From Saxidomus purpurata (taxonomy: Eukaryota > Mollusca > Bivalvia > Venerida > Veneridae), in contig JAFMSR010000028.1 of assembly GCA_022818135.1 (NCBI GenBank), forward strand, positions 661,086-725,085: a DNA stretch of 64,000 bases. The letters are read 5' to 3'. The position numbers and the translations under genes were made by a program. Within the stretch, counting starts at the first letter, position 1, and every line of letters begins with the position of its first letter. The notes under the pieces are model-generated. The model was given only the letters and a program-made list of their open reading frames with translations. It did no database searches and had not been told where the DNA came from. Shown here one piece after another: positions 10,861-22,164 of the stretch.

Positions 10861-11206
10861 CGTAAAAAATGGTACCAGTAGCTCCCTTGCTTGGCGCTCA
10901 GCATTAAAAAGGGAAACTGGCTTCTCTTCTCTCATACCCTCACGGCAATGGATACCATCAGGAATGAGGTGTCGAGAGTGATTAATACTAGAATTGTGTC
11001 CAAAGGACACGGATGCCCCCACTGTGCAGATGTGCTCATAAACAAGAGCAAGCATATCTGTATGTAAGATTTTTATGTGGAACTTTTTCATTCCACTGTT
11101 TCATTTCTGTACATATACCTAAAATGATCTACAGGTAACCTTATGTACATGTTAAATTAAATTACAAATGTAAAATTTATATGTTCAATTATTTATATGG
11201 TATATA

Positions 11207-12182
11207 GTGAAAAAATCAACAAAGGGCCATAATTCTGTTAAATTTGGTCGCAACAAATTTATATGGTATATAGTGAAAAAATCAACAAAGGGCCATAATT
11301 CTGTTAAATTTGGTCGCAACAAAAATTTCTTCCTTTACTACCATCTACACATTAAAGCTGTTCATCCCTGGAACTTTAAGCAAAATCTGCCATCCGGTTT
11401 AAGAGGAGTTGCGTTCACAATATTTCTATATGGTATATAGTGAAAAACTTAACAAAGGGCCATAATTCTGTTAAATTTGGTCGCAACAAAAATTTCTTCC
11501 TTTACTACCATCTACACATTAAAGCTGTTCATCCCTGGAAGTTTAAGCAAAATCTGCCATCCGGTTTAAGAGGAGTTGCGTTCACAATATTTCTATATGG
11601 TATATAGTGAAAAACTTAACAAAGGGCCATAATTCTGTTAAATTTGGTCGCAACAAAAATTCCTTCCTTTACTACCATCTACACATTAAGGTTGTTCATC
11701 CCTGGAAGTTTAAGCAAAATCTGCCAACCAGTTTAAGAGGAGTTGCGTTCACAAAATTTCTATATGGTATATAGTGAAAAAATCAACAAAGGGCCATAAT
11801 TCTGTTAAATTTGGCCGCAGCAAAAATTCCCTCCTTTACTGCCATCTACACATTAAGGTTGTTCATCCCTGGAAGTTTAAGCAAAATCTGCCATCCGGTT
11901 TAAGAGGAGTTGCGTTCACAAAATTTCTACATAGTATATAGTGAAAAAATCAACAAAGGGCCATAATTCTGTTAAATTTGGTCGCAGCAAAAATTCCTTC
12001 CTTTACTACCATCTACACATTAAGGTTGTTCATCCCTGGAAGTTTAAGCAAAATCTGCCATCCGGTTTAAGAGGAGTTGCGTTCACAAGATTTCGGGACG
12101 TACGGACGGACGGACGGACGGACTGACGGACGGACGGACAAGTGCAACGCTATATGCACCCCACTTTGTGGGGGCATAATAA
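11207..12182 (+). mobile_element. pearl-like element with 167-bp tandem core
   Basis: GTGAAAAA-starting units begin at 11273, 11440, 11607, 11774 and 11941, an exact 167-bp period, preceded by a 66-bp partial unit at 11207. The array ends in a GGAC tetranucleotide run (12103-12139) and a terminal hairpin (CCCCAC-TTT-GTGGGG, 12160-12174) followed by CATAATAA. A 160-170 bp tandem core plus ACGG-type microsatellite plus 3' hairpin matches the described bivalve pearl elements, considered non-autonomous Helitron/Helentron relatives. The family name is recalled and was not searched. Confidence 0.75.
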
Positions 12183-12239
12183 GTTGTATAACTTGTTTCA
12201 CAATCGACCCAAAATAAATTAGTATAAACTAATAAATAT

Positions 12240-12890
12240 TTTTAAGTATACGGACAGCCGTATTTTCGGAATATACGGACTTGTGTGCACATATCCGTAT
12301 TTCAGTTATATACAGGATGATTTCCCATATCTATAAGTATACGCAAAGCCATATTTTAGCCGTTCTATGACTTCCGTATTTCATAATATACGTGGTAGTA
12401 AATCTAGATCAATTCCCATGAGAAGCCGGCTTGGCGCAGTGGTAGCATTCGCCCCATGATCGAAGGGTCCCTTGTACGATCCCTACCAGTGTCAAATAGT
12501 GGTTATTCCGCATTGTCGTTCTCCCTCTCTTCGATGTTGATTCCAACTGGAGTATGTCTAGAGAGAGATTAATATTTTTATGTGAGTTGCAAGAACTTGA
12601 AATACTATAAATAAATTTTTAAAAATAGATTCCCGTACTTTTAAGTTTACTAAATACCATGTTTTCGTTATAAACAGACTCCCAAGCACGCTCCTGTATT
12701 TCAGTATACATCGACTTGCAGCAGATACCGTACTCTAGTAAAAAACGGGCTTTCGTGTATTAATATATCGGTATTTTCAAGTATACGGACTTCCGTAATT
12801 TAGTTATATTCAGACTTGAATTAACAGTCACGTATTTAGATAGAATACGAGCTATCGTATATATCGCAATACGGGTTTGACCGTATCTTT
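12240..12890. repeat. degenerate CCGTATTT/ATACGG array, right part
   Basis: This continues the 10330-10780 array (for example TATACGGACAGCCGTATTTTC near 12250). A tRNA-like SINE fragment (12423-12600) splits it. Together the two parts suggest one old array split by insertions. Confidence 0.65.
12423..12600 (+). mobile_element. tRNA-derived SINE
   Basis: GGCTTGGCGCAGTGGTAGC is a strong A-box-like tRNA start. A B-box-like segment follows near 12461-12487 (CGAAGGGTCCC and TACGATCCCTACC). The non-tRNA body ends in an AT-rich tail. No intact tRNA fold is implied. Confidence 0.5.
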
Positions 12891-12974
12891 TCATCCCTAA
12901 TACAGCAGATCATTTACGCCAGTTATTAAAAAATGTTTGGCCAGACTGTGCCACCCTGGGGTAAAAGGTATATG

Positions 12975-14090
12975 GTAGGAAGAGTGAACTCCATAAGTCA
13001 GCTCGTCATTGCTGTGACTGAGTGACGGCGTAGACCGTGAGCGCGAGACAGATAGGGGGTGAGAGAGAGGGAGAGAGAGAATTGCATATTTTGATGACAA
13101 TTTGAATGTCAAGATAACAAGGAAATACTACTTCTGCTAAGCAGACTGTTAAATATAATGTAGTTCTTTCCCTTTAAGCATGTTCACAAGTTTAGTCTTG
13201 TTTCACTATATGAGGTTAATGTCCTTTCATTTACATCTTTAAAGAGAGACAATACTCTACATCAAGTAAAACACCATATTCGTAGCTCGCAATACATTGT
13301 AGCATGTCGCATGATTCTTCTCTCAAACAAAACATTCGTGGTTTGTTTCTGGCTTGCTTAGTATATTTCATACTAAACTATGTAAGCATAAAGCGCTTTT
13401 ACAACGATATTAAGTATATTAGATAAATCGAATAGAGTTGTCATACATACATATATTCAAGCGGACATGAACACTGTTTACAGCAAATTAATCACGTTAG
13501 ACTTAAGTGTATTGCAATGATATTGATTAAATTGATTAAATTAGACGTGTTTTGTTTACATTTTAGCAGGTTATAATTTGTAAATAAGACGTTTGTACTT
13601 GTTAAAGCCTGCAACCGCAATCAAAAATAATTTCCTGACTTCTATCATATCAAACAAAATATATTATTAAACATTATAATGTGTACAGCCTTAAGTCATA
13701 AGACACGGATGTTCTATTTTTTAAACTGTTTACGTTGTGACTGACATAATTAACGGAGAAAATGCATGAGTAAAACTAATACATCAATACCCGACTAAAA
13801 GAGACTAATGCACCATCTGTAAATGCTTTTATGAAAACAATACAGTTTAAGGTTTACAACCATTTCTAACTTTGAATACCTCTCTGTTACATTTAGACTA
13901 TAGTTAGGCAATATATTTTAGGAGGGACGTTGTCAAAGCATGCACTGTTCGTTGATATAAACGCTTTACTTCTATGAACAATTAAGATAACTGAAATATA
14001 TATGAATATCTTTCTATTAGAATAAGCCAAAATAAGTACCTTCAATAGGTATAGAATTTTAAAAGGGATATTATCAAACATGCTTTACTT
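12975..14090. other. non-coding stretch
   Basis: A GA-rich run lies at 13060-13081. No exon is supported on either strand. Confidence 0.5.
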
Positions 14091-14240
14091 TTGAAATAAT
14101 CCCTGCACGTTCATGTTGCGTTTATATATACACAGTTAGGGACATTTAATACTTCCGATGTTTGTCATTAATATTGATCTGTGTTCTTTTATCGTCTGCT
14201 TGAACATGTCAAGGGCAATTCAGATATTCAATACGTCTTT
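14090..14240 (+). repeat. local dispersed repeat family, member at 14.1 kb
   Basis: The phrase order GAAATAATCCCTGCA ... CACAGTTAGG ... ATACTTCCGATGTT ... ATTAATATTGATCT ... CATGTCAAGG recurs, diverged, near 20698-20830, 23226-23340 and 25640-25750. Partial matches lie near 15576 and 18870. All members are on the same strand and confined to 14-26 kb. Confidence 0.5.
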
Positions 14241-14374
14241 TTTATGCACCTGTGAATATTAACTCCGACATAATGATCCAGAATACTTCCTTGTCTGATA
14301 AAATTACAATAGAGAGGATAACAAATACTTGGTACTAGATTTAGATGCATCAGTCCTAACTAATTGTGCATAAT

Positions 14375-15026
14375 AGGGCCACGGTAGCCCTGGGTCGCTC
14401 ACCTGAGTACAACGGTGATGAAATGGGATTGGCCCCTATATGACACTGTTTAGAAATTGACGTATAATTTAACATGACAGACCATCTTTTACGATGAATG
14501 GGTGCAAAATGTGGCTTTAATTGTGTACGCAAGGTTTTACTATCATTTAACCTGGGGATCTAGTTACCTAGTTTTTAACCTGACCTAGAGTGCATTCCAG
14601 ATAAACATTCGGAATTTTTTTCGTGGTAGCTGGGTACGAAATGTGGCATCTAGAGTGTTCACAATGTTTTCTAGCTTTTGACCCCAGGTGACCCAGATTA
14701 GAACTTGACCTAGAAATCATCAACACAAATATTCTGACTAATTGTCACGTAGATTGGGTATCAAATGTGGTTTCTAGAGTGTTAACAAAGTTTTCCTTTG
14801 ATGTCGTGTTGTGACTAAATTGTTGACCCCATGTGACCCAATTCCGAACTTGGCCTGGAAATTATTGGGACAAACATTCTAACCATTTTCATGATGATTG
14901 GAGATCAAATGTGGCATATAGAGTGTTAACACGGTTAGGTGCAGAAATACGACAGAGGGACGACAGACGACGGTCATCAGACGATCAGAATAGATCACCT
15001 AGAGCATTTGCTCAGGTGAGCTAAAA
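14375..15026 (+). mobile_element. non-autonomous element with terminal inverted repeats
   Basis: It begins GGGCCACGGTAGCCCTGGG and GCTCACCTGAG and ends CTCAGGTGAGCTAAA, so GCTCACCTGAG (14397-14407) is mirrored at the right end. Inside are degenerate ~130-bp units with GACCCCAGGTGACCCA (14680, 14824) and AAATGTGG...TAGAGTGTTAACA (14640, 14765, 14908), then a short GACGACAG run. There is no coding capacity. The 63-codon frame here is spurious. Confidence 0.7.
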
Positions 15027-15029
15027 ATA

Positions 15030-16030
15030 CACAATTTCCCACATTATAACATGACATATGCACGTTAATCAAAACAAGGATATGCACAATTGTATGTGTG
15101 ATCTTAATCTGCTATCAAGTACCAACATCAACAGCTGTAATAATTCAATTATTTTTCGTTGCTGTATTGATTTGTTTTTTTTTCATTAACTGTTCAATAA
15201 GCAATATAAGATACGGAAGGAACGCGGATCAATTTGCATAGACAACTGCATTGGCACATAAAAGCTGTGTTAAGGACCATTGAGTAAGAAAGTGTCATTT
15301 TAGAGCAATTGTAACTGTGCAAGTTATCTGTCATAAATATTTACATTTAACACTATGAAATAACCACGTATCGCATATCCTCGTATTAGGCCAACAATTT
15401 TTAAATGGGGATTATTTCAAAATGTCCGAAAAACTTTTTAACAAATTTATTGAAACAACTATCTGTCCGTACCAAATAAGATTTGAAAGACAACGTGTCC
15501 CTTATAAAGCCTAAAACATCATGTAAGAAGTTTATAATTTAAAGACAAATGAAAAGTAGAATCCCTTTTCAGCCTTGAAATAACCCCTCTGCATATCTGT
15601 CGATAAAATAGTTTGCACAGTTAGGTGTAATAATTATACTACCGGGCGTCTTGTTTCTATTAATATATTCTTATTTTAGAGTAGCAATTTCAAGGTTATT
15701 TCCCGATTAATGTGCCGAAGATTAGGAATTTTTCAATGAGTGTACACGGCTCTTAATTTGTATTGCCTATGGAGCGCCGCGACTGTCTTGAGTTGAAAGG
15801 AAAAATGGTAGACTAATATATTGTCCAGTAGAAAACGCATGTTATTACCGGCAATGGCTTTGTTGTTTTCTTCCAAAAATGCATTGTGTCGTTAACTGAA
15901 CTGTTTGTGTTTACGTGTCATTACTTTTAGCTGATATGCAGCTATGTCATATCGATACGTTATGCCATTAAATACGTCACTACCCTATGTTGCAACATAT
16001 GTTTAAGTCGTTACATTGCAGTTATAAAGT
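15030..16030. other. non-coding stretch
   Basis: Only a partial match to the local repeat family (15576-15650) was noticed. Confidence 0.45.
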
Positions 16031-16040
16031 AGTGTAAACT

Positions 16041-16220
16041 ACAGTCAAACCTGTGAACAAAGGCCATCCAAGGGAAAGACAACAACTGGCCTTTGTCCAA
16101 AGTTGACCTTTGTTCAGAGGTGTATTTGCTCTAATAAATCAAAACAGGTTTTTAAAGTGTGGCCTTTATTCACAGGGTGACCTTTATTCGGAGGTGGCCG
16201 TTAGCACAGGTTTAACTGTA
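16041..16220. mobile_element. MITE with CAGTCAAACCTGTG-type ends
   Basis: ACAGTCAAACCTGTG (16041-16055) is mirrored, with one mismatch, by CACAGGTTTAACTGT (16205-16219). The interior repeats GGCCTTTGT and GACCTTTATTC phrases. This is a short non-coding element with terminal inverted repeats, 180 bp long. Confidence 0.7.
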
Positions 16221-16262
16221 TTTAACAAAACTTCTCCTATAAATCCGCACATCTGTTTTCAG

Positions 16263-16322
16263 TTCATTTCAACAACTTCGCATGCATCGTTTGACATTAC
16301 AGGGACGTACAGCAGTATACAG
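16263..16322 (+). CDS. candidate alternative tail exon
   Basis: A strong acceptor (CATCTGTTTTCAG) and a donor-like GTTAGC (16323) bound 60 bp. The phase-0 frame reads FISTTSHASFDITGTYSSIQ. TYSSIQ resembles a tyrosine signalling motif, which is why it is listed. The phase does not match the phase-1 tail exons at 9.1 and 9.5 kb. Confidence 0.25.
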
Positions 16323-18570
16323 GTTAGCCTAGTAAAGTGTTTTAAACTAAAAATGTTTATAGTAACAAAATTCCGTTATTAAGGTTGATGTTTGACAGGT
16401 CAAATCTAGTTATAAAAACGTTTTCGTGCATTCCGAGTTTAGTTTCTTTAATATTCCGGAAAATACAATTGAATCAAACCATTTCTTTATACGTATTGCT
16501 TTCCAGACGTTTGCCAATAAATGTATCAAACAAAAGGTATACCATGTACACTGTCTACTACATGTTGTATTAGGTCTCAAATGTCTTGGTAGCCATATAT
16601 TCTTGAATAAAGCCTTTGTCCTATTTACCACCAGGTACTTTTATTGTAAGTAAATGTACTAAAAATGTAAACAGTCAGCTGCTAGACGTCCTGCTGGTGA
16701 AAGATCGATGCATGTTACAAATTTGAATGGAAGAAGTACGTTTACTTATTGCAATATCTTCGTTATATAACTTGATGATAGTGCACAAAGAGCAACGTAA
16801 CGTTTCTGAAGTTCGCTGACGAAATATGACGTCAGAAAACAAAACATGGCGCTAGCTTTGTGTAAATATTTCCGGTATCACGAAATGAAGTGTATCACGA
16901 TTTGAGGTTACTCGACGTAGCAGTTTGAGAAAGTCTGTTGAAGATGTTTGTAAGCATCGCTACTCTATATGTTTACATTGGAATTTCAAAAGTATCAGCT
17001 CCACAACAGAAACATGTTACAGAAATTTACACATGAATCTTTTGATTTGATGGTTTGTTCTAAAATATGTTATTCGAAGAACCTTGTTTCTTCACCAAAG
17101 TCTGAGAACGAGCAGGTTTAAAATAATGTTGGAAATACATGTTTTACTAATCGAGACCTTGTTTACATACCCTATGAGAATAATTACAGCAATGTAAATA
17201 GTTATTCTAAACTAATTTATCCCCAGATAATATGTTTAACTACAAAGGAAAACTTAAATGCAATTTGACTTATTTATCAACGAATACGTATATAATATGA
17301 ATGTGAATGAATAATTAAAGCTGGTATACAATCAAGGTGTTTTAATAATTATGAGTAAAGCATGCCTATTAAATGTTAATATTAAATCACTCCCATTTGT
17401 TTGTCCGATATTGTATGCACGTTCATATTTCACTTCATGTATTGTTGACTTCAATGTAAAATGCTATATTTAATTTGAATGAAGTAGTTTCCGATAACAA
17501 TAACTAGCAAAGCTATTCATAGTTTATAGTAATGATATGTTTCATACTGACAAATATAAGATGGTACAGTATAACATAGACTTACGATATATCTTTTAAT
17601 AAAAAAATGACACTTTCTTGTATCCAGATGTCATTGTACTTTAACTATTAGTGCTGTCTTCATTTTATGTATAATATAGTTTAAACTTAACAGTGTCTAC
17701 TAATTTGCAAATAGTAAGTAGAGAAATTGCCCTATACTCATCATAATTAACCGACTGTTGACTTAATTTTTTCAATAAAATTTCAGACAAAAAAAACATT
17801 GATTGGACATCAAGAATTTACAAAACAATTAAAATGACTTACACTGAACGATTTTATTTGCGCCCGGCGTGCTGTATGCAAAATATGACCTGTATTAGTA
17901 ATACCTTTTGTTAGAGATCAAACATTGATACATGTATTTAGCCAACAAAAAGACGAAAAAAGGACTTTATCAAATAATCTTCACTGCATTGAAACCGATG
18001 TCGTAATTGACCTGGGCCTACATGCGAAACGAAAAATGCACACATTAGTGTACTTCCGGAATAGTATTATACACATTATTGTCTATAAAAGCAGTACGGT
18101 AAAGCAAAACAGTTTGCAAAACCTATGAGTGATGAAAAAATCAAGAGGATTAATCAGAAAGATTTATACAATGATTCAGTGCACTCCATACTGGTTGCAT
18201 TAACAACGTACATGTAACTAGAAATATCAAGACAGCAGGCGGACATCTATTATTTTGAGAAACAAGCTTAAACTTCCTGTAGTGGTTTTTCATATGATTT
18301 GATATGTCCTATGTAAAAGAGTGTATTATTTTTTATTTGCAGGGGTAAGAGATTGATTACTTTATTCACATCAAAAACGACGGTCAACACATAAACACAA
18401 TAAAAACAGTTACTATTAAACAAATCATACATTGTACATTACTGCAGACTGTAGTGTTTCATGTCTTATCATACAATCGTTTCATGTTGTCATGGAAGCT
18501 GTGCTAAACACACAAAATTCATTGAAATGGCAAATAATTATGTTTACATTACATGCCTTTGCGTTTTCAG
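16323..18570. other. non-coding stretch
   Basis: AT-rich sequence with no supported exon or array. The frames at 16385-16653 overlap each other on both strands and lack domain features. Confidence 0.45.
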
Positions 18571-18614
18571 TTCCTGAATATACGGGGTACACTTCGGCAT
18601 TTAATGTCATATAG
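18571..18614 (+). CDS. candidate alternative terminal tail exon
   Basis: The acceptor CCTTTGCGTTTTCAG ends at 18570. The phase-1 entry reads, after a split codon, PEYTGYTSAFNVI and stop (TAG 18612-18614). Entry phase, small size and a YTS motif match the terminal exon at 9508-9557 (VYTSYEFE). It may be an alternative 3' exon of the same receptor or a remnant of a tandem copy. Short open stretches after AG are common by chance. Confidence 0.3.
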
Positions 18615-20690
18615 TATCAATGCATGTATGCGCAGATTTCAAGTTAGGTAATGAATTTTCAAAGGGGAATTATCAATACACACAAACAAAAGGTTTACTT
18701 GTATCATGTTTATGTAGGAAACTTGACCCTATAAAAGAGACATCATAGTTAGAAAATTAATAAAAAATGTATTTTTAACAGCAAAATGAAAGATGATTAC
18801 TTATATTTAAAACACGCAATATTTTGCAATTTAGAGATGGCCCCGTTTTATTCCTACATATTTATACTATGGCTAAGTTAGGTACTTTGTATCACTTCCT
18901 TGTGTTTTGTGTCAACATGTGCTTGTAAATCAGTTGCTAAATAGAGATTTGAAGAACTGCTTCATGACAAAAGAACAAACATGCAAATCGTTCAACTGCT
19001 AAGGTCACGATCGATGAATATGTTAAAATATGATGCGTCATTACTCCAAAAGATAAACTTTACAACAGCGGGTCATAATCTTTTTATGCGAGAAAGTTAG
19101 CAGTTTCTTACTGCGGATACGGATCAAGACCTGATTCTTTCCTAGAACGATGGTAAGGAAAATTGCACGCCTGTAAAAAGGGCCGAAATACGGTAGTATT
19201 GCTATATTTATTTGAACTTCAAAAAAGGCAAAAGATGAAAAAGTGTATGTATGTCTGTCCACCTGTGTGTTTTCGTTGGAATCTCCATCTATATTCCGTT
19301 CCTACAATATACTATATGTTAAACATCGAGGGTAATAAGGTGACGTGGCCAACATATGATATATGTACTGCGCAAAGAAACCAGGCGGTACCTTGTATTT
19401 AACCAGATATTTATAATCGTGTGTGTTTGTTTAGTGTGTTGTGTTCCTACGTGCTGTTAAAAATCTTAAACAAAATTATCAAATGTTTTTTTTATATAAA
19501 TGTCTGTCTCAAAATACTTTTTGAAATAGCAGTTATCAGGCAATCCGTTCCGTAAACATTGGCTTTAATTAATTAAATATTGTTGAGGCAAGTGGAGAAG
19601 ATGACCAAGTAACACTCGTTAAGCCACCGCATTTATTTATGCTTTTAGTGGAAAGTGGCACTAAAACAACGCAAAACAGACCTGTTGTTTCTATAATTAA
19701 CAGGAACGACACCTGCCAATTAAAATTCTAAAAGTTGGTGAATTGTGTACTTCTCAATAATATTACTGGCGGTTGGAAAGTGACCAACTTCCGGTCAAAA
19801 GCAAACGCAATACAGCTGCGCCAAGAAAAGACTCTGATCGTTGCAAATTGAAATAGATAACTCTTTGTGTAATCAAAGTATTGTTAGTACTAAAAGACGG
19901 TCGAAGAAATGCTACAACAGACACAGAAAAAACCAATGGGATTTATTGGATCAAAACAATTTCCTATCATTAGTTCTCTGTTTATAAACTGCATAACAAT
20001 CTAGTTATAAATTAGAATATCGTGCTCACGTTTTTGGATATATTCTATATGACGCCGATTTGTTGGCCGAACGTGCTACGCGGTTTTGGACATATTCGAT
20101 ATGACGTCGCTTCGCAAAAAATGTTCCGCCAAGCTTCGTGTTCCTCTAGGATCCCATTTTTCTTTAAACGATAGCTCACATTTTCCAAACATATATAATG
20201 TTAAATATCATAAAATATGAACAATAAAAGTGAAATAATCAATGGGAGGTCTTATTCGTATGACTTCTCCCACTTATGATTGCATGTATGCCATTCTAAT
20301 TTAATTTGATGAATTATGTACAAATGCATATTTACTGGCCAAATCATCTATTTTTCTGTTATTTGTCACTCCGACCCGGTTCACTGGACCATTAATCATA
20401 ATGTATTAATATTCTACGGTGCCGAACATTTACGTTGCTACATGTATATAAAACGGTGTCGGTTGATAGCAATTTCTAAATTTACACTTAAATTAAATTT
20501 AAAGTTACGCAAATATATTTTTCACAGGGATTTTGTCACAGTTCGTGAAATGCGTTGTAAGTTTAAACATTACATTTATTCAAACTTAAGTACGTTTCAA
20601 TATACACGAGTATCGCTGCATCTAAATGAGCCGAAAAATGCTACTCCGTTAGTCAAATAGCTTTAGTGAGGATCCTAGTAAACCGTAAGT
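18615..20690. other. non-coding stretch
   Basis: It contains a short direct duplication near 20028-20110 (TTTTGGATATATTC / TTTTGGACATATTC with ATATGACG). No exon is supported. Confidence 0.45.
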
Positions 20691-21329
20691 ACGTTTGAAA
20701 AATCCCTGACAGCATTTGCTGCGTTTATATGTGTAGAGTTAGGAATATTTTATACTTCCGATGTTGAATCATTAATATTGATCTCTGTTTTTATTATCTT
20801 CTTGTTCATGTCAAGGCCAATGCAATTATTCATTAGGTTTGTTTATTTCACCTTTGCACGATAAGACACTTCCGTGTCTATAAAGATTGCAGTTGATAAT
20901 AGATTAAATACTTTGGGCTATATTTAGTTAGATTTAACCAAGGACATAAAATGCAAATATTTATCGAATTCATGACAGTGTGAAGCGGGAAAAGTGCACC
21001 TTAATTAATGATTCAATTATTCCAATGATCTAATTTGTTATCAACTTCAAACATCATGAGCTAAAGTAATTCCAAACATTACAGCTTGCCAGATTCTGCT
21101 GAAATATCTGTTTGTCTAATTAACAAGCAGTTTAACAAACTGACATACAGTAGTAAGGTGGCCGTGCAGATCAATTTATTCAAAGTTATACAATTGTAGG
21201 ATTCTAAATATCTCATCTCTAAGTCCGACATTGATCTTAAAGGTAAGTACGCAGGACTTGCCAATGCCACGTTATCTCCATGTGATCAACAATTGTGCAA
21301 TATAATTTTGCAATCCTTCAATGCACAAC

Positions 21330-21640
21330 AGAAGTTACCATATATACAAGATTCCTTGACCTTTAAACTCTTAGTGTCACCTTGACCTTTGGTGTAGGGT
21401 TGTGGGTCCTGCATACGTCACATCGTATTGGTGTGTTGAATATTTGTGCCAAATTATTCTAAATTCCTTTAATGCGCGACAGAGTTACAGTCCGGACACA
21501 CATGTGACCATATATACATAATTTAATTACCTATAAACTCTTAACTTACAGCTCGGACACGTCAAAACTGGACGGACGGACGTTCGCACGGACGGACGGA
21601 CGCACGGACAGTTGGACCATGCGATATGACAACCTTTTGG
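21330..21640 (+). repeat. diverged repeat with GGAC microsatellite and poly-G end
   Basis: It contains GGGTTGTGGGTCCTGCATACG and CTTTAATGCGCGACAGAGTTACAG phrases related to 48835-49100, followed by CGGA/GGAC tetranucleotides (21571-21608) and a poly-G run (about 21639-21652). Confidence 0.6.
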
Positions 21641-21835
21641 GGGGGGGGGGGGATGAAAAGCAAATAGAACTTAGGTAAACATAGGTAAAAAAAGTAATTA
21701 ATCTTGAACATTTTACGTCCTGGCCATGTCCTCGTTTAGTATATTACATAATTATCAAGAACATCTGTTGAGAATGGGTCTCAAGCTGTGTTTCGGACCA
21801 ACATAAATTCACATGGTAAAGGGACATACTTCATA

Positions 21836-22161
21836 AGGGTGGTCGAATGGTTAACGCTCTGGACTACCAATCCGTTGGTCCCCGATTCGCATCCCGGCCG
21901 GGGCACTATAAATTTCAGAAACGCTTTTTAGTGTTTCCCGCCCATCTACAGATGAACTGGTTAGAAACCCAGAGGTAGTCTCACGTGTATCGGTGCTTTA
22001 CACCGGGCATGTAAACAAAAACCATGGGGTCTTTTAATAAAAGAGCTAGGGTCTGGTACCCGGATTCCCTTGTACCTGTATCTGTCTCTCTACAGGTCGC
22101 ACCGTAAATACTTTGAAAATGGATGGTGGACCATAAGCACATCTAACAAACAAACAAGCAA
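21836..22161 (+). mobile_element. tRNA-derived SINE, near full length
   Basis: GGTGGTCGAATGGTTAACGC and then CCGATTCGCATCCCGG give A and B boxes of a Ser/Leu-type tRNA head. The roughly 230-bp body is unrelated to tRNA, and the 3' tail is ACAAACAAACAAGCAAAC. This is the best preserved of the four tRNA-like SINEs in the window. Confidence 0.7.
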
Positions 22162-22164
22162 ACT

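Noticed and set aside
10855..11091. 78-codon minus-strand frame near the SINE
   Set aside because: It lies in SINE-like or dispersed sequence next to the A/B boxes. No domain or splice signals.
12423..12500. Functional tRNA gene
   Set aside because: A and B boxes are present but no complete cloverleaf can be drawn. The sequence continues into a SINE body. The same applies to 10790, 21836 and 39885.
16110..16653. Overlapping frames on both strands near 16.1-16.7 kb
   Set aside because: They derive partly from the MITE at 16041-16220 and otherwise lack domains. Only the short tail-like exon is kept, as a weak candidate.
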